DNA from: Mycolicibacterium sp. HK-90
Lineage (GTDB): Bacteria > Actinomycetota > Actinomycetes > Mycobacteriales > Mycobacteriaceae
Assembly: GCF_030486405.1 (NCBI RefSeq)
Contig: NZ_CP129613.1
Coordinates: forward strand, 992,001-1,056,000
Direction of reading: 5' to 3'
DNA length: 64,000 nucleotides
The position numbers and the translations under genes were made by a program. A model generated the notes under the pieces. It saw only the letters and a program-made list of their open reading frames with translations, was not told the DNA's origin and searched no databases. Shown here piece by piece: positions 7,429 to 15,874 of the stretch (the first letter of the stretch is position 1; each line of letters starts with the position of its first letter).

Positions 7429-8571
7429 ATGAACAGTCGTGTCTCGAGCAGTCTGACCGCTTGCGTCGCCATCGCCGGCGCCAGCGTCATCGCCATGACC
7501 CCGGTGGTGGCGTCGCCGCCGACGCCGCCGCGCATCCTGGACGCATCGACGTCCTTGACGGCCAGCTTCGAGGGGATGAATCAACTCGGCTTGGCGTTCC
7601 TGGCCGGCCAACGGCTTGCCGACCAGTTCGTGCAGGCGCCGCTCACTCCGTTGGTTCTCGCCGCGCAACTCGCGGCCGGTGACAACGAGAGGCTGTTCTC
7701 CCAGATCCGGCAGATCGTCGACTCACCGCTCTATGTCGCCGACCCACTGATCGAGGCCATCGCCATCACGTTGCCGGAGGAGTTCGGCGGCGGCTCGGAC
7801 CACGAGACCACCACAACGGCCGGTGACGGCGACTTCATGCAGTTCCGCAACAACGAACTCCTGGGCCTGCGGGATGCCATCAACACCCAGTTCGCGTCGG
7901 CGCTCGGGGTCGAGGCGCCGTGGCCCAACGAGAACTACACCGCGGCGCTCGCCGCGGGCATGCAGGAGTCGGCGGTGCGGGCCGTCAACGGCGCCGTGCT
8001 CGGGGTGGTGGGCCTCGCCGCCGTCGCCGAGGCAATGGCATCCGGTGACAACGTCGAGCTGTACAAGGCCATCCGCTCCTACATCGATGCCCCGCAATGG
8101 GTGATCGACCCGACCATCGAGGGGCTTGCGGAGGCGCTGCCCGAATCGTTGGGCGGCGGCACCAATGGTGATCCCACGGATCCGACCGGCGACGGCGCGC
8201 TCATGCAGTTCCGCAACAACCAGATGCTCGGCGCGAGGAACGCGGTGCGCGTCGCCACCGCGAATGTTCTCGGTGTCGAGGTGAACGAGGACGGCAGCTT
8301 GCCCACCAACACCTCGACCGCCCGCACCCAGTTGCTGTCTGCCACCACGGACGCCGATGCCGACACCGACGCGCCGAAGGTGACCAAGCGCAAGGCCCCC
8401 GTCGCCGCCCTCGACACTGCACTCGGCGGAGCCAAGGACCGGGCCGAGAAACGGGCGAACAAGGCCAAGGCGAGCGTGGACCGGGTCGTGAAGAAGGTCA
8501 AGGAGGCGGCGGACAACACGGCCAAGAAGCTCAGCCCGAAGAAGGCGGAGTCCAAGGATTCCGAGGACTGA
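7429..8571 (+). CDS. Secreted repeat protein with Lys/Ala-rich tail, function unknown
   Basis: The 380-residue protein starts with a plausible Sec signal peptide (residues 1-29, hydrophobic LTACVAIAGASVIAMTPVVA, cleavage near ASP). The mature part holds two copies of a roughly 130-residue unit. Each contains an AAGDNERLFSQIRQ-type helix, a segment ending LPEEFGGGS / LPESLGGGT, a Thr/Asp linker and the motif GDGxxMQFRNNxxLGxRxA ending in LGVE. The last 60 residues are rich in Lys and Ala (KRAPVAAL-like, VKKVKEAADNTAKKL), reminiscent of the HBHA tail. GAGGGGA at 7414-7420 is a good ribosome site for ATG 7429. I do not recognise the family. Confidence 0.78.
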   Translation: MNSRVSSSLTACVAIAGASVIAMTPVVASPPTPPRILDASTSLTASFEGMNQLGLAFLAGQRLADQFVQAPLTPLVLAAQLAAGDNERLFSQIRQIVDSPLYVADPLIEAIAITLPEEFGGGSDHETTTTAGDGDFMQFRNNELLGLRDAINTQFASALGVEAPWPNENYTAALAAGMQESAVRAVNGAVLGVVGLAAVAEAMASGDNVELYKAIRSYIDAPQWVIDPTIEGLAEALPESLGGGTNGDPTDPTGDGALMQFRNNQMLGARNAVRVATANVLGVEVNEDGSLPTNTSTARTQLLSATTDADADTDAPKVTKRKAPVAALDTALGGAKDRAEKRANKAKASVDRVVKKVKEAADNTAKKLSPKKAESKDSED

Positions 8572-8640
8572 GCGTCGAGCAGCCCGGGGCGCGGCGCCGA
8601 GGGGGTAGCCGCGCTCTGTGCCGCTCCGCGAGATCACCGG

Positions 8641-8673
8641 AATGGTCGTTCCCGTGCCCGTGGGGCGACCATT
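8641..8673 (+). terminator. Hairpin terminator after the secreted repeat protein
   Basis: AATGGTCG (8641-8648) pairs with CGACCATT (8666-8673), and an inner CCC/GGG pairing shortens the loop. It lies 70 nt after the stop codon and is followed by TCGTTGATG, so the U tract is weak. Confidence 0.6.
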
Positions 8674-8765
8674 TCGTTGATGTGGGCGTTCGAGTTGCCG
8701 CCCACACTTGACAGGTGTCAACCCCGATGCGACGTGGGTCACAAACGGTGATTAACATAGGCCCC

Positions 8766-10295
8766 ATGACAGCGACGCCAGATGTTGATCTGACCGGAGA
8801 GTTCACGGGTTCCGGCACCATCCACAACCCCGCGACCGGTGCCGTCGCAGGCCAGGTGACCTGGACCGACGCGGCCGACGTGCCGCGGATCGTGGCCGGG
8901 CTGCGGGACGCACAGAAGGAGTGGGAGGCCAGAGGTGCCAAAGGCCGCGCCAAGGTGCTGGCCCGCTACGCGGTGTGGCTCGGTGACCACCGTGACGAGA
9001 TCGAAAAACTACTCATCGCCGAGACCGGCAAATCGGCCATGGACGCAGCGCAAGAGGTCCCGCTGCTGATCATGATCCTCTCGTACTACATCAAGGTCGT
9101 CGAGGAGGCGATGGCGCCGGACACGCGCCCGGCCGCGCTGCCCATCATGTCGATCAAGAAGATCGCGGTGCACTACCGGCCGCGTCCGGTGGTCGGGATC
9201 ATCGCCCCGTGGAACTACCCCGTGGCCAACGCCATGATGGACGCCATCGGCGCGCTGGCCGCCGGATGCGCGGTGCTGCTCAAGCCGTCCGAGCGCACCC
9301 CGTTGACCGCCGAGGTGCTGCTTCGCGGCTGGCTGGATTCCGGTGCTCCTGAGGTATTCGCCCTCGCGCAGGGTGCACGGGCGGTGTCCGAGGCCGTCAT
9401 CGACAACTCCGACTACATCCAGTTCACCGGTTCCTGTGCGACCGGAGCCAAGGTGATGGAGCGGGCGGCGCGTCGCCTGACCCCGGTGAGCCTGGAGCTC
9501 GGCGGCAAGGACCCGATGATCGTGCTCGAGGACGCCGACGTCGAGCTGGCCGCCAACGCCGCGGTGTGGGGCGGGATGTTCAACGCGGGCCAGACCTGTG
9601 TGTCCGTGGAGCGGGTCTATGTGCTCGATTCCGTCTACGACCAGTTCGTCGCCGCCACCGTGAAAGCTGTCGAGAACCTCAAGATGGGTACCGGCGAGGG
9701 CTACCACTTCGGTTCTCAGATCGACGACAGCCAGGTCGCGATCACCGAACGCCACGTCAAAGAGGCCGTCGCCGCCGGAGCCAAGGCGCTGACCGGTGGC
9801 AAGCGCCCCGAAGGTGGGGGCAGCTTCTTCGAGCCGACGGTGCTCGTCGATGTCGATCACTCGATGGCGTGCATGACGGAGGAGACGTTCGGGCCGACGC
9901 TGCCGATCATGAAGGTGTCCTCGGTCGAGGAAGCCGTTCGGCTCGCCAACGACAGCCAGTACGGGCTGAGTGCCTCGGTGTTCTCCAAGGACGTCGAGCG
10001 CGCCAAGGCCATTGCGCTGCAGCTTGATTGCGGCGCGGTCAACGTCAACGACGTGATCTCCAACCTGATGTGCACCACGGCGCCGATGGGTGGGTGGAAG
10101 ACCTCGGGCATCGGCGCCCGCTTCGGTGGCCTCGACGGGGTGCGCAAGTTCTGCAAGCAAGAGACCGTGGTGGTGCCGCGCACCAGTGTGGGCGCCGGTG
10201 GCAGCTACTACAACAACTCGGAGAAGGCCATCGTCCGGATGAACAAGCTGCTGACCAAGCTGGCATTGGCTCGTCCGCGGCGCAAGGCCAAGTAG
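8766..10295 (+). CDS. NAD(P)-dependent aldehyde dehydrogenase (succinate-semialdehyde dehydrogenase-like)
   Basis: The 509-residue protein is a full-length aldehyde dehydrogenase that oxidises an aldehyde to the acid through a cysteine thioester. Landmarks are the cofactor motif IIAPWNYPVANAM (about 160), FTGSCATGAKV, the general base Glu in LELGGKDPMIV (about 265) and the catalytic Cys in GMFNAGQTCVSVERVY (about 300). The motif TEETFGPTLPI and the C-terminal APMGGWKTSGIGAR follow. It resembles GabD2-type enzymes, but its gene position differs from M. tuberculosis and the substrate is not certain. ATG 8766 precedes MTATPDVDLTGEF. Confidence 0.9.
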   Translation: MTATPDVDLTGEFTGSGTIHNPATGAVAGQVTWTDAADVPRIVAGLRDAQKEWEARGAKGRAKVLARYAVWLGDHRDEIEKLLIAETGKSAMDAAQEVPLLIMILSYYIKVVEEAMAPDTRPAALPIMSIKKIAVHYRPRPVVGIIAPWNYPVANAMMDAIGALAAGCAVLLKPSERTPLTAEVLLRGWLDSGAPEVFALAQGARAVSEAVIDNSDYIQFTGSCATGAKVMERAARRLTPVSLELGGKDPMIVLEDADVELAANAAVWGGMFNAGQTCVSVERVYVLDSVYDQFVAATVKAVENLKMGTGEGYHFGSQIDDSQVAITERHVKEAVAAGAKALTGGKRPEGGGSFFEPTVLVDVDHSMACMTEETFGPTLPIMKVSSVEEAVRLANDSQYGLSASVFSKDVERAKAIALQLDCGAVNVNDVISNLMCTTAPMGGWKTSGIGARFGGLDGVRKFCKQETVVVPRTSVGAGGSYYNNSEKAIVRMNKLLTKLALARPRRKAK

Positions 10296-10311
10296 CGGCG
10301 CACCGGCCGTT

Positions 10312-10344
10312 CACCCCGGCGACACCTCGGTGTTCGCCGGGGTG
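10312..10344 (+). terminator. Strong hairpin between aldehyde dehydrogenase and PPK2 genes
   Basis: CACCCCGGCGA (10312-10322) pairs perfectly with TCGCCGGGGTG (10334-10344) around an 11-nt loop. It lies between the dehydrogenase stop and the GTG of ppk2 (10359). No U tract follows, so it may be a terminator of the non-canonical mycobacterial type or a leader structure of ppk2. Confidence 0.6.
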
Positions 10345-10358
10345 GATACCGTCGGCCG

Positions 10359-11216
10359 GTGACTCTCGACATCACCGGCTACACGGTCCGTGACGACGAC
10401 GATGACGACCCTGAACTGCTGTTGGAACCCAGCGGCGAGGTCGTCGACACCTGGCGGGAGAACTACCCGTACTCCGACCGCATGTCGCGCCAAGAGTACG
10501 AGGAGCAGAAGCGCCTGCTGCAGATCGAGCTGCTGAAGCTGCAGAAGTGGAGCCAGGGCAACGGGCTGCGGCACGTCATCGTCTTCGAAGGCCGCGACGC
10601 CGCAGGCAAGGGCGGCACGATCAAGCGGTTCATGGAGCACCTCAACCCCCGCGGGGCCCGCGTCGTAGCACTGGAGAAGCCGACCGAAAAAGAGCGCACC
10701 CAGTGGTACTTCCAGCGCTACGTGACGCACCTGCCGGCCGCCGGTGAGATCGTCCTGTTCGACCGGTCCTGGTACAACCGCGCCGGAGTGGAGCGCGTGA
10801 TGGGCTACTGCTCGCCCAAGCAGCACGCCGAATTCATCCGGCAGGCCCCATTGTTCGAGCAGATGTTGGTCAACGACGGCATCAGCCTGACCAAGCTGTG
10901 GTTCTCGGTCACACAGTCCGAGCAGCGCACGCGATTCACCATCCGCCAGGTCGACCCCGTCCGGCAGTGGAAGCTCTCACCCACCGACCTCGCCTCGCTG
11001 GACAAATGGGACGACTACACCGCGGCCAAGGAAGACATGTTCGCCTGGACCGACACCGAAATCGCGCCCTGGACCGTGGTGAAGAGCAACGACAAGAAAC
11101 GCGCCCGCATCAACGCCATGCGCCATGTGCTCGGTAAGTTCGACTACGACAACAAGGACTTTGACGTGGTCGGCCACGCCGATCCGCTGATCGTGGGGCG
11201 TGCCCTGTCGGACTGA
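10359..11216 (+). CDS. ppk2: Polyphosphate kinase 2 (PPK2 class)
   Basis: The 285-residue protein transfers phosphate between polyphosphate and a nucleoside diphosphate. The P-loop is FEGRDAAGKGGTIKRF (Walker A GRDAAGKGG, about residues 80-90), followed by the LNPRGARVVALEKPT segment, the Walker B and lid FDRSWYNRAGVERVMG, and WKLSPTDLASLDKWDDYTAAKEDMF. This pattern matches the one-domain PPK2 of M. tuberculosis (Rv3232c) better than the second PPK2-like gene at 25184. GTG 10359 begins MTLDITGY; the N-terminal 20 residues are an acidic run (DDDDDDPE). Confidence 0.92.
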   Translation: MTLDITGYTVRDDDDDDPELLLEPSGEVVDTWRENYPYSDRMSRQEYEEQKRLLQIELLKLQKWSQGNGLRHVIVFEGRDAAGKGGTIKRFMEHLNPRGARVVALEKPTEKERTQWYFQRYVTHLPAAGEIVLFDRSWYNRAGVERVMGYCSPKQHAEFIRQAPLFEQMLVNDGISLTKLWFSVTQSEQRTRFTIRQVDPVRQWKLSPTDLASLDKWDDYTAAKEDMFAWTDTEIAPWTVVKSNDKKRARINAMRHVLGKFDYDNKDFDVVGHADPLIVGRALSD

Positions 11217-11251
11217 GCAGTCTGGCCGCCGCCCTGGAGTAGGAGGACGGC

Positions 11252-12100
11252 GTGCGCTTCGTCATGACGCTGTTCCTGTGGATGCTGACGACGATTCTGC
11301 TGGCGGCCGCCCTGCCGTCGGCGTGGGCGCAGAAGAACATCATCGACCAGCAGGGCTATTCGGCCTTCGCCGAGGCCGCGGCCACCGACCCGAAACTGCA
11401 GCAGGCAGTGGCCGGTGAGCTCACCACCCAGGTGCAATCCCTGGCCGCGCAGAGCGGGTCGGAGGTGGACTCGCGGCGGATCCGGGCCGCGGCCGGCATC
11501 TACACCTCGGGCCAGGATTTCCCTCGACAGTTCGCGCTGGCGAACCGGGTCGCGCACACCTGGATGTTCACCGATCAGCTGTCCCGCGATGAGAACGGCA
11601 GCTGGGTTGTCGATCTGGCACCGATGCTGTCCGACGCGTCGTTCCGCGAAACCCTGAACGATTTCGGTGTCGAAGTGCCGCAAACACTTACGGTTCCCAT
11701 CGCGTCGTCGGCGCCGGACAGTTTGCGGCCCGGAATACTGCGGCCGCTGGCGGTGTGGGGGCCGTTGGTCAGCGTGGGGGTGACGGTGCTGGCCGGCATC
11801 TTCGCCCTGCTCACCCTGGCCGCGGCCCGAGCGCGCGGTAAAGCCCTTGCCGCACTCGGGATTTCCGCGTTACTGGTAGGCGCGGCCGGCTGGGCCGGGC
11901 TGGAAACCGCGCGGCGGTACATCAACGAGGCGCTCAACCACACCAGCGGCGACATCCGGCAGATCGCCGACGCCATGGTGGGTCACGCGATCGACAGCCT
12001 GCACCAGTGGCTCAACCTCGCCCTGGCTGCCGGCGGGGCGCTGGTGGTGTGCGGGATCGTCGTGGCCCTGCTGGGCGGATTGCGTCGTCGCCCCGACTGA
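11252..12100 (+). CDS. Membrane protein with signal peptide and three C-terminal helices, unknown function
   Basis: The 282-residue protein has an N-terminal hydrophobic segment (residues 3-25, ending AWAQ), a polar extracytoplasmic region of about 140 residues and three membrane helices (about 165-188, 195-215, 250-275), ending in RRRPD. The ribosome site AGGAGG at 11241-11246 supports GTG 11252. I do not recognise a named family. It follows ppk2 by 35 nt on the same strand and may be co-transcribed. Confidence 0.75.
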   Translation: MRFVMTLFLWMLTTILLAAALPSAWAQKNIIDQQGYSAFAEAAATDPKLQQAVAGELTTQVQSLAAQSGSEVDSRRIRAAAGIYTSGQDFPRQFALANRVAHTWMFTDQLSRDENGSWVVDLAPMLSDASFRETLNDFGVEVPQTLTVPIASSAPDSLRPGILRPLAVWGPLVSVGVTVLAGIFALLTLAAARARGKALAALGISALLVGAAGWAGLETARRYINEALNHTSGDIRQIADAMVGHAIDSLHQWLNLALAAGGALVVCGIVVALLGGLRRRPD

Positions 12101-12120
12101 CGGGGCATGCCGGGGTGGGT

Positions 12121-12387
12121 TCAGGAGTCGTCGTGGCGGCGGCGGAAGTTCTCGAATGCCACGGCGAAGCGGACATCGGCGGGTGCCCGGTCCTTCTTGG
12201 CGCTCGCCTCGGTGATCGCGAGCGCGATCAGGACATCGGCCGTGGTGATGAACCAGCCGGCCCAGAACATCCACTTGAGTGTCGGATCCGGTTGGGCGGC
12301 AAAGTAAACGATCAGAAAGATCGGCCCGACGATCCCGCACACCAGGGTCATCGCCTGGATGAGCAGGTAGCGCTGGAACACAGACAT
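12121..12387 (-). CDS. Small two-helix membrane protein, unknown function
   Basis: The 88-residue protein has two hydrophobic segments (LLIQAMTLVCGIVGPIFLIVYF cut by a Pro, and WMFWAGWFITTADVLIALAIT) and a charged C-terminal tail (FENFRRRHDD). ATG 12387 is the only good start. It converges with the membrane-protein gene at 11252-12100. Similar small proteins are common in mycobacteria without assigned roles. Confidence 0.65.
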   Translation of the reverse strand: MSVFQRYLLIQAMTLVCGIVGPIFLIVYFAAQPDPTLKWMFWAGWFITTADVLIALAITEASAKKDRAPADVRFAVAFENFRRRHDDS

Positions 12388-12475
12388 CGCCGTGATGATA
12401 GCGCGCGGCCAAAAATCCGGTTGACTCTGAGGTCAGGGCGCGAAAGTGCGAGTAGGCCACGCCCTACCCGCAGAA

Positions 12476-14485
12476 TCAATCTCGGCCGGCGCCCAGCGTC
12501 TGCCAGAGGAACTCGTAGGTGAGCGCCCCCTTGAACGCGGCCTGCTTGTTGTCGGCCGCACCGCCGTGGCCGCCCTCGATGTTCTCGTAGTACAGCACCC
12601 GGTGCCCCGCGGCCTCCAGTGCCGCCGTCATCTTCCTGGCGTGCCCGGGATGCACCCGGTCATCGCGCGTCGACGTGGTGATGAAGATCGGAGGATACTT
12701 CGCGGTCTCCGAAATATTCTGGTACGGCGAGTATTTCGACATGAAGTCCCAGTCCGCCGGATCATCGGGGTTGCCGTACTCGGCGACCCACGACGCACCC
12801 GCGAGCAGCAGGTGGAAGCGTTTCATGTCCAGCAGCGGCACGCTGCACACCAGCGCCCCGAACAACTCCGGGTAGTGCGTCAGCATGACACCCATCAACA
12901 ACCCGCCGTTGCTGCCGCCGGACGCGCCGAGCTGCTCGACCGTGGTGATGCCGCGGCGCACCAGATCCGCGGCGATCGCGGCGAAATCCTCGTACACCAG
13001 GTGGCGGTTCTCCCGCATCGCCTGGATGTGCCAGTCCGGGCCGTACTCGCCGCCACCGCGGATGTTGGCCTGCACGTAGGTGCCGCCGCGGGCCAGCCAG
13101 GCCCGGCCGATTCCGCCGATGTAGCCCGGTGTCAACGAGTTCTGGAACCCGCCATAGCCGTAGAGATAGGTGGGGCTCGGCTCCTCTCGGCGTCCGACGA
13201 CGAAATACGGGACCTTCGTGCCGTCCTTCGAGGTGGCGAAGAACTGCTCGACCTTGATGCCGTCGGCGTCGAAGAACGCCGGGGCGGACTTGACCTCGAC
13301 CAGCGGGCCACCCGCGGTGCCGTACAGCAATCGCGACGGGGTGGTGAATCCGCTTGAGTTGTAGAAGACCTCGTCCCCGAAGCGGTCGACGTCGACGACG
13401 ATGGTGTCCGTCGCCGGCGGAATGTCCGGCGCGTCCCGGCGTTCCCACGTCCCGGGAGTGACGACCTCGACGTGGCTGGCGACATCACGCAGCGTGATGA
13501 GGATCAGTTTTTCCTTCGTCCACTGCACGCTCGACAGGCTGCTGTGCTCGTCGGGTTCGTAGATCATCGCGAGATCGGCTGTGCCGTCCAGGAAGTCGTC
13601 GAACTTCGTACCCAGCAGCGCGCCCGCCGGGTAGGTGATCGTCCCCACCTGCCAGTCCGTACGCAGTGAGATCAGCAGCCACTCGCGGTGCAACGACAGT
13701 GACGAATCGGTCGGCACCTTGAGCTCGATGAGCTCACCGTCGCGCACCTCGTAACGGATCCGGTTGTAGAAGTCGGTGTAGCGGCCCAGGCGGGTGTGCT
13801 CGTAGCCCGGTGTCCGGTCGATGGAGGCGATCACCCGGACATCGGTGGGCTGGGCCTCGTACACCGTTTCCGCCTCGGCCAGGGGTTGGCCCCGGCGCCA
13901 GCGCTTGGCGATCCGCGGATAGCCGGATTCGGTCATCGAGCCTTCGCCGAAGTCGGTGCACACCAGCAGGGTGTCCTCGTCCTCCCAGGACACCGAGGAC
14001 TTGGCTTCGGCCAGCTCGAATCCGCCGGGAACGAATTCCCGTGTCCGCATGTCGAACTCGCGGACCACGGTGGCGTCGGCGCCGCCGCGGGACAGGCTGA
14101 CCATGGCCAGCGTGTGGTCCGGCTCGATCACCTCGGGACCGGCCCAGACCCAGTTCTCGTCCTCGGCCCGGGCCAGCTCGTCCACATCGAGGATCACGTC
14201 CCACACGGGCTCGTCGGTGCGGTAGCTCTCCAGGGTGGTGCGCCGCCACAGGCCGCGCGGGTTCGCCTCGTCGCGCCAGAAGTTGTACAGGTACTCACCG
14301 CGCCGCCCCGGGTAGGGGATCCGGGCGTCGGTGTCGAGGATCTCCAAGATCTCGGAGCGCATCGCCTCGAACCGCTCGCCGCTCAATTCTGCGATCGTCG
14401 GCTCGTTGTGGGCACGCACCCACGCCAACGCGTCGTCGCCGGTGATGTCCTCAAGCCACAGGTACGGGTCCTTCGCCACCCACAC
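12476..14485 (-). CDS. Prolyl oligopeptidase family serine peptidase (Rv0457c-like)
   Basis: The 669-residue protein has an N-terminal beta-propeller part (about 1-400) and a C-terminal alpha/beta hydrolase peptidase domain. The serine motif GASGGSNGGLLM surrounds the nucleophile (near residue 520), STRDDRVHPGHARKM holds the catalytic Asp, and ENIEGGHGGAADN the His. Such enzymes cleave short peptides after proline in the cytoplasm. I placed the start at GTG 14485 (MWVAKDPYLWLEDI) because homologues begin at this motif; the frame is open upstream into the divergent DUF779 gene. Length agrees with Rv0457c (about 673). Confidence 0.88.
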   Translation of the reverse strand: MWVAKDPYLWLEDITGDDALAWVRAHNEPTIAELSGERFEAMRSEILEILDTDARIPYPGRRGEYLYNFWRDEANPRGLWRRTTLESYRTDEPVWDVILDVDELARAEDENWVWAGPEVIEPDHTLAMVSLSRGGADATVVREFDMRTREFVPGGFELAEAKSSVSWEDEDTLLVCTDFGEGSMTESGYPRIAKRWRRGQPLAEAETVYEAQPTDVRVIASIDRTPGYEHTRLGRYTDFYNRIRYEVRDGELIELKVPTDSSLSLHREWLLISLRTDWQVGTITYPAGALLGTKFDDFLDGTADLAMIYEPDEHSSLSSVQWTKEKLILITLRDVASHVEVVTPGTWERRDAPDIPPATDTIVVDVDRFGDEVFYNSSGFTTPSRLLYGTAGGPLVEVKSAPAFFDADGIKVEQFFATSKDGTKVPYFVVGRREEPSPTYLYGYGGFQNSLTPGYIGGIGRAWLARGGTYVQANIRGGGEYGPDWHIQAMRENRHLVYEDFAAIAADLVRRGITTVEQLGASGGSNGGLLMGVMLTHYPELFGALVCSVPLLDMKRFHLLLAGASWVAEYGNPDDPADWDFMSKYSPYQNISETAKYPPIFITTSTRDDRVHPGHARKMTAALEAAGHRVLYYENIEGGHGGAADNKQAAFKGALTYEFLWQTLGAGRD

Positions 14486-14548
14486 ATTGTTACCGCGCGC
14501 GTACTGTGAGCTGAACAACACCGTTGCCCCGACAGAAACGAGGACCGG

Positions 14549-15043
14549 ATGGGTCAAGCGCCGGCGCGGGCCCTGATCACCGTGGCCGCTGCCGATCTGC
14601 TGGCGCGGCTGCAGGAGCGTCACGGGTCGCTGATGTTCCACCAGTCCGGCGGGTGCTGCGACGGGTCATCGCCGATGTGTTACCCCGACGGCGAGTTCAT
14701 CGTCGGCGACCGCGACATCCTGCTGGGGATTCTCGACGTCGGCGCGGGTGTGCCGGTGTGGATCTCCGGGCCCCAGTTCGAGGCGTGGAAGCACACCCAG
14801 CTCGTGATCGACGTGGTCCCCGGGCGCGGCGGTGGGTTCAGCCTCGAAGCGCCGGAAGGCATGCGGTTCTTGTCCCGCGGGCGCGCCTTCAGCGACGCCG
14901 AGAACGGCCTGCTGACCGAAGCGCCCCCGGTCACCGGCGCCGAGTACAGCGCCGGTGTTCGGCCGCCGGATACCGGCAGCCACATCGTCGACGAAGCCGC
15001 CGACGCCTGCCCGGTTCCCGGGGGACGCGCCGCACAGATGTAG
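14549..15043 (+). CDS. DUF779 family protein (Rv0459-like)
   Basis: The 164-residue protein is a DUF779 member. It has the cysteine cluster HQSGGCCDGSSPMC (about residues 31-44), VWISGPQFEAWKHTQLVIDVVPGRGGGFSLE and SRGRAF. In M. tuberculosis the homologue follows an aldehyde dehydrogenase gene; here it lies alone, divergent from the prolyl oligopeptidase gene, with the lpd cluster downstream. The cysteines suggest metal binding, but no function is proven. ATG 14549 was chosen. Confidence 0.85.
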   Translation: MGQAPARALITVAAADLLARLQERHGSLMFHQSGGCCDGSSPMCYPDGEFIVGDRDILLGILDVGAGVPVWISGPQFEAWKHTQLVIDVVPGRGGGFSLEAPEGMRFLSRGRAFSDAENGLLTEAPPVTGAEYSAGVRPPDTGSHIVDEAADACPVPGGRAAQM

Positions 15044-15078
15044 CGGGACATCGGGGTTCGCGGCGTTATCGTCGAAGA

Positions 15079-15357
15079 GTGATTCCGCTGCCACGGGCGT
15101 GGCTGCTGACCAGCGCCATGTTGGTCGGCGTAGCGGCCGGGCTGCTGGCAGGGATCGCCACGACACTGCTGGTCACGGTCACCGTCCGGCCCGATGTGGT
15201 GATCGCGCTCGTCCTCGGGGTACCCGGTGTCCTCGGGATCCTGATGGTCCTGGTCGCGGGCCGGCGGTGGGTCACCACGCTCGGAGCCTTCGTTCTCGCC
15301 GTCGCGCCCGGTTGGTTCGGCGCACTGGCGATCATCCAGGTGGCAACCCATGCCTGA
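15079..15357 (+). CDS. Small hydrophobic membrane protein (Rv0460-like)
   Basis: The 92-residue protein has three hydrophobic stretches: LLTSAMLVGVAAGLLAGIAT, VVIALVLGVPGVLGILMVLVA and the C-terminal LGAFVLAVAPGWFGALAII. GTG 15079 (MIPLPRAWLL) follows GAAGAG. The stop overlaps the start of the next gene by 8 nt, so both are probably translated together in the lpd cluster. Function unknown. Confidence 0.75.
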   Translation: MIPLPRAWLLTSAMLVGVAAGLLAGIATTLLVTVTVRPDVVIALVLGVPGVLGILMVLVAGRRWVTTLGAFVLAVAPGWFGALAIIQVATHA

Positions 15358-15844
15358 GAGCGTCGACACCTCCACCGCGGATTTCACCCCGCTGTTCGAC
15401 ACGGGGGAGAACGAGGTCCTCGACGAGGTGCCGGCGCCCGAGACGCCGTCCGCGGAGGACATGACACCGGACGAGACGGCATCCGACGACGCGCCTTCGG
15501 CGCCGCTGCCCACGCCGGCTCCGCCCATCGTGGTGGAAGGTTCCTACCTGTCGGTGAAGTGGTGGACATTCGTCGGTGTCCTGGCCGGGGTGTGGTTCGT
15601 GTCGGCGGCCGCCGGGGCAGGCCTGTACTACTACTGGTACCAGTCGGCCGACAAGACCTGGCCGGTGTTCGTCGTACTCGCATACATCGTCGTCACGACC
15701 GTCGGTGCCCTCGTGGCGTCGACGGCCCAGCGCAAACCCCTGGTATCTGCCCTGGCCATCGCACTGATGTCGGCGCCGGTGGCGGCGATGGCCGCCGCGG
15801 CGGTTTTCTACGGCGCCTACGTGTTCGGCTGGATCGCCCGGTAG
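15350..15844 (+). CDS. Membrane protein with acidic Pro-rich N-terminus (Rv0461-like)
   Basis: The 164-residue protein has a cytosolic, acidic and Pro-rich stretch (residues 1-60) followed by three membrane helices (about 70-92, 103-122, 132-155). It lies between the small membrane gene and lpd in the same order as Rv0460-Rv0461-Rv0462. ATG 15350 overlaps the previous stop. Function unknown. Confidence 0.78.
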   Translation: MPESVDTSTADFTPLFDTGENEVLDEVPAPETPSAEDMTPDETASDDAPSAPLPTPAPPIVVEGSYLSVKWWTFVGVLAGVWFVSAAAGAGLYYYWYQSADKTWPVFVVLAYIVVTTVGALVASTAQRKPLVSALAIALMSAPVAAMAAAAVFYGAYVFGWIAR

Positions 15845-15874
15845 GACCATTGCGCCGCCCATTAGGGTGGGGTC

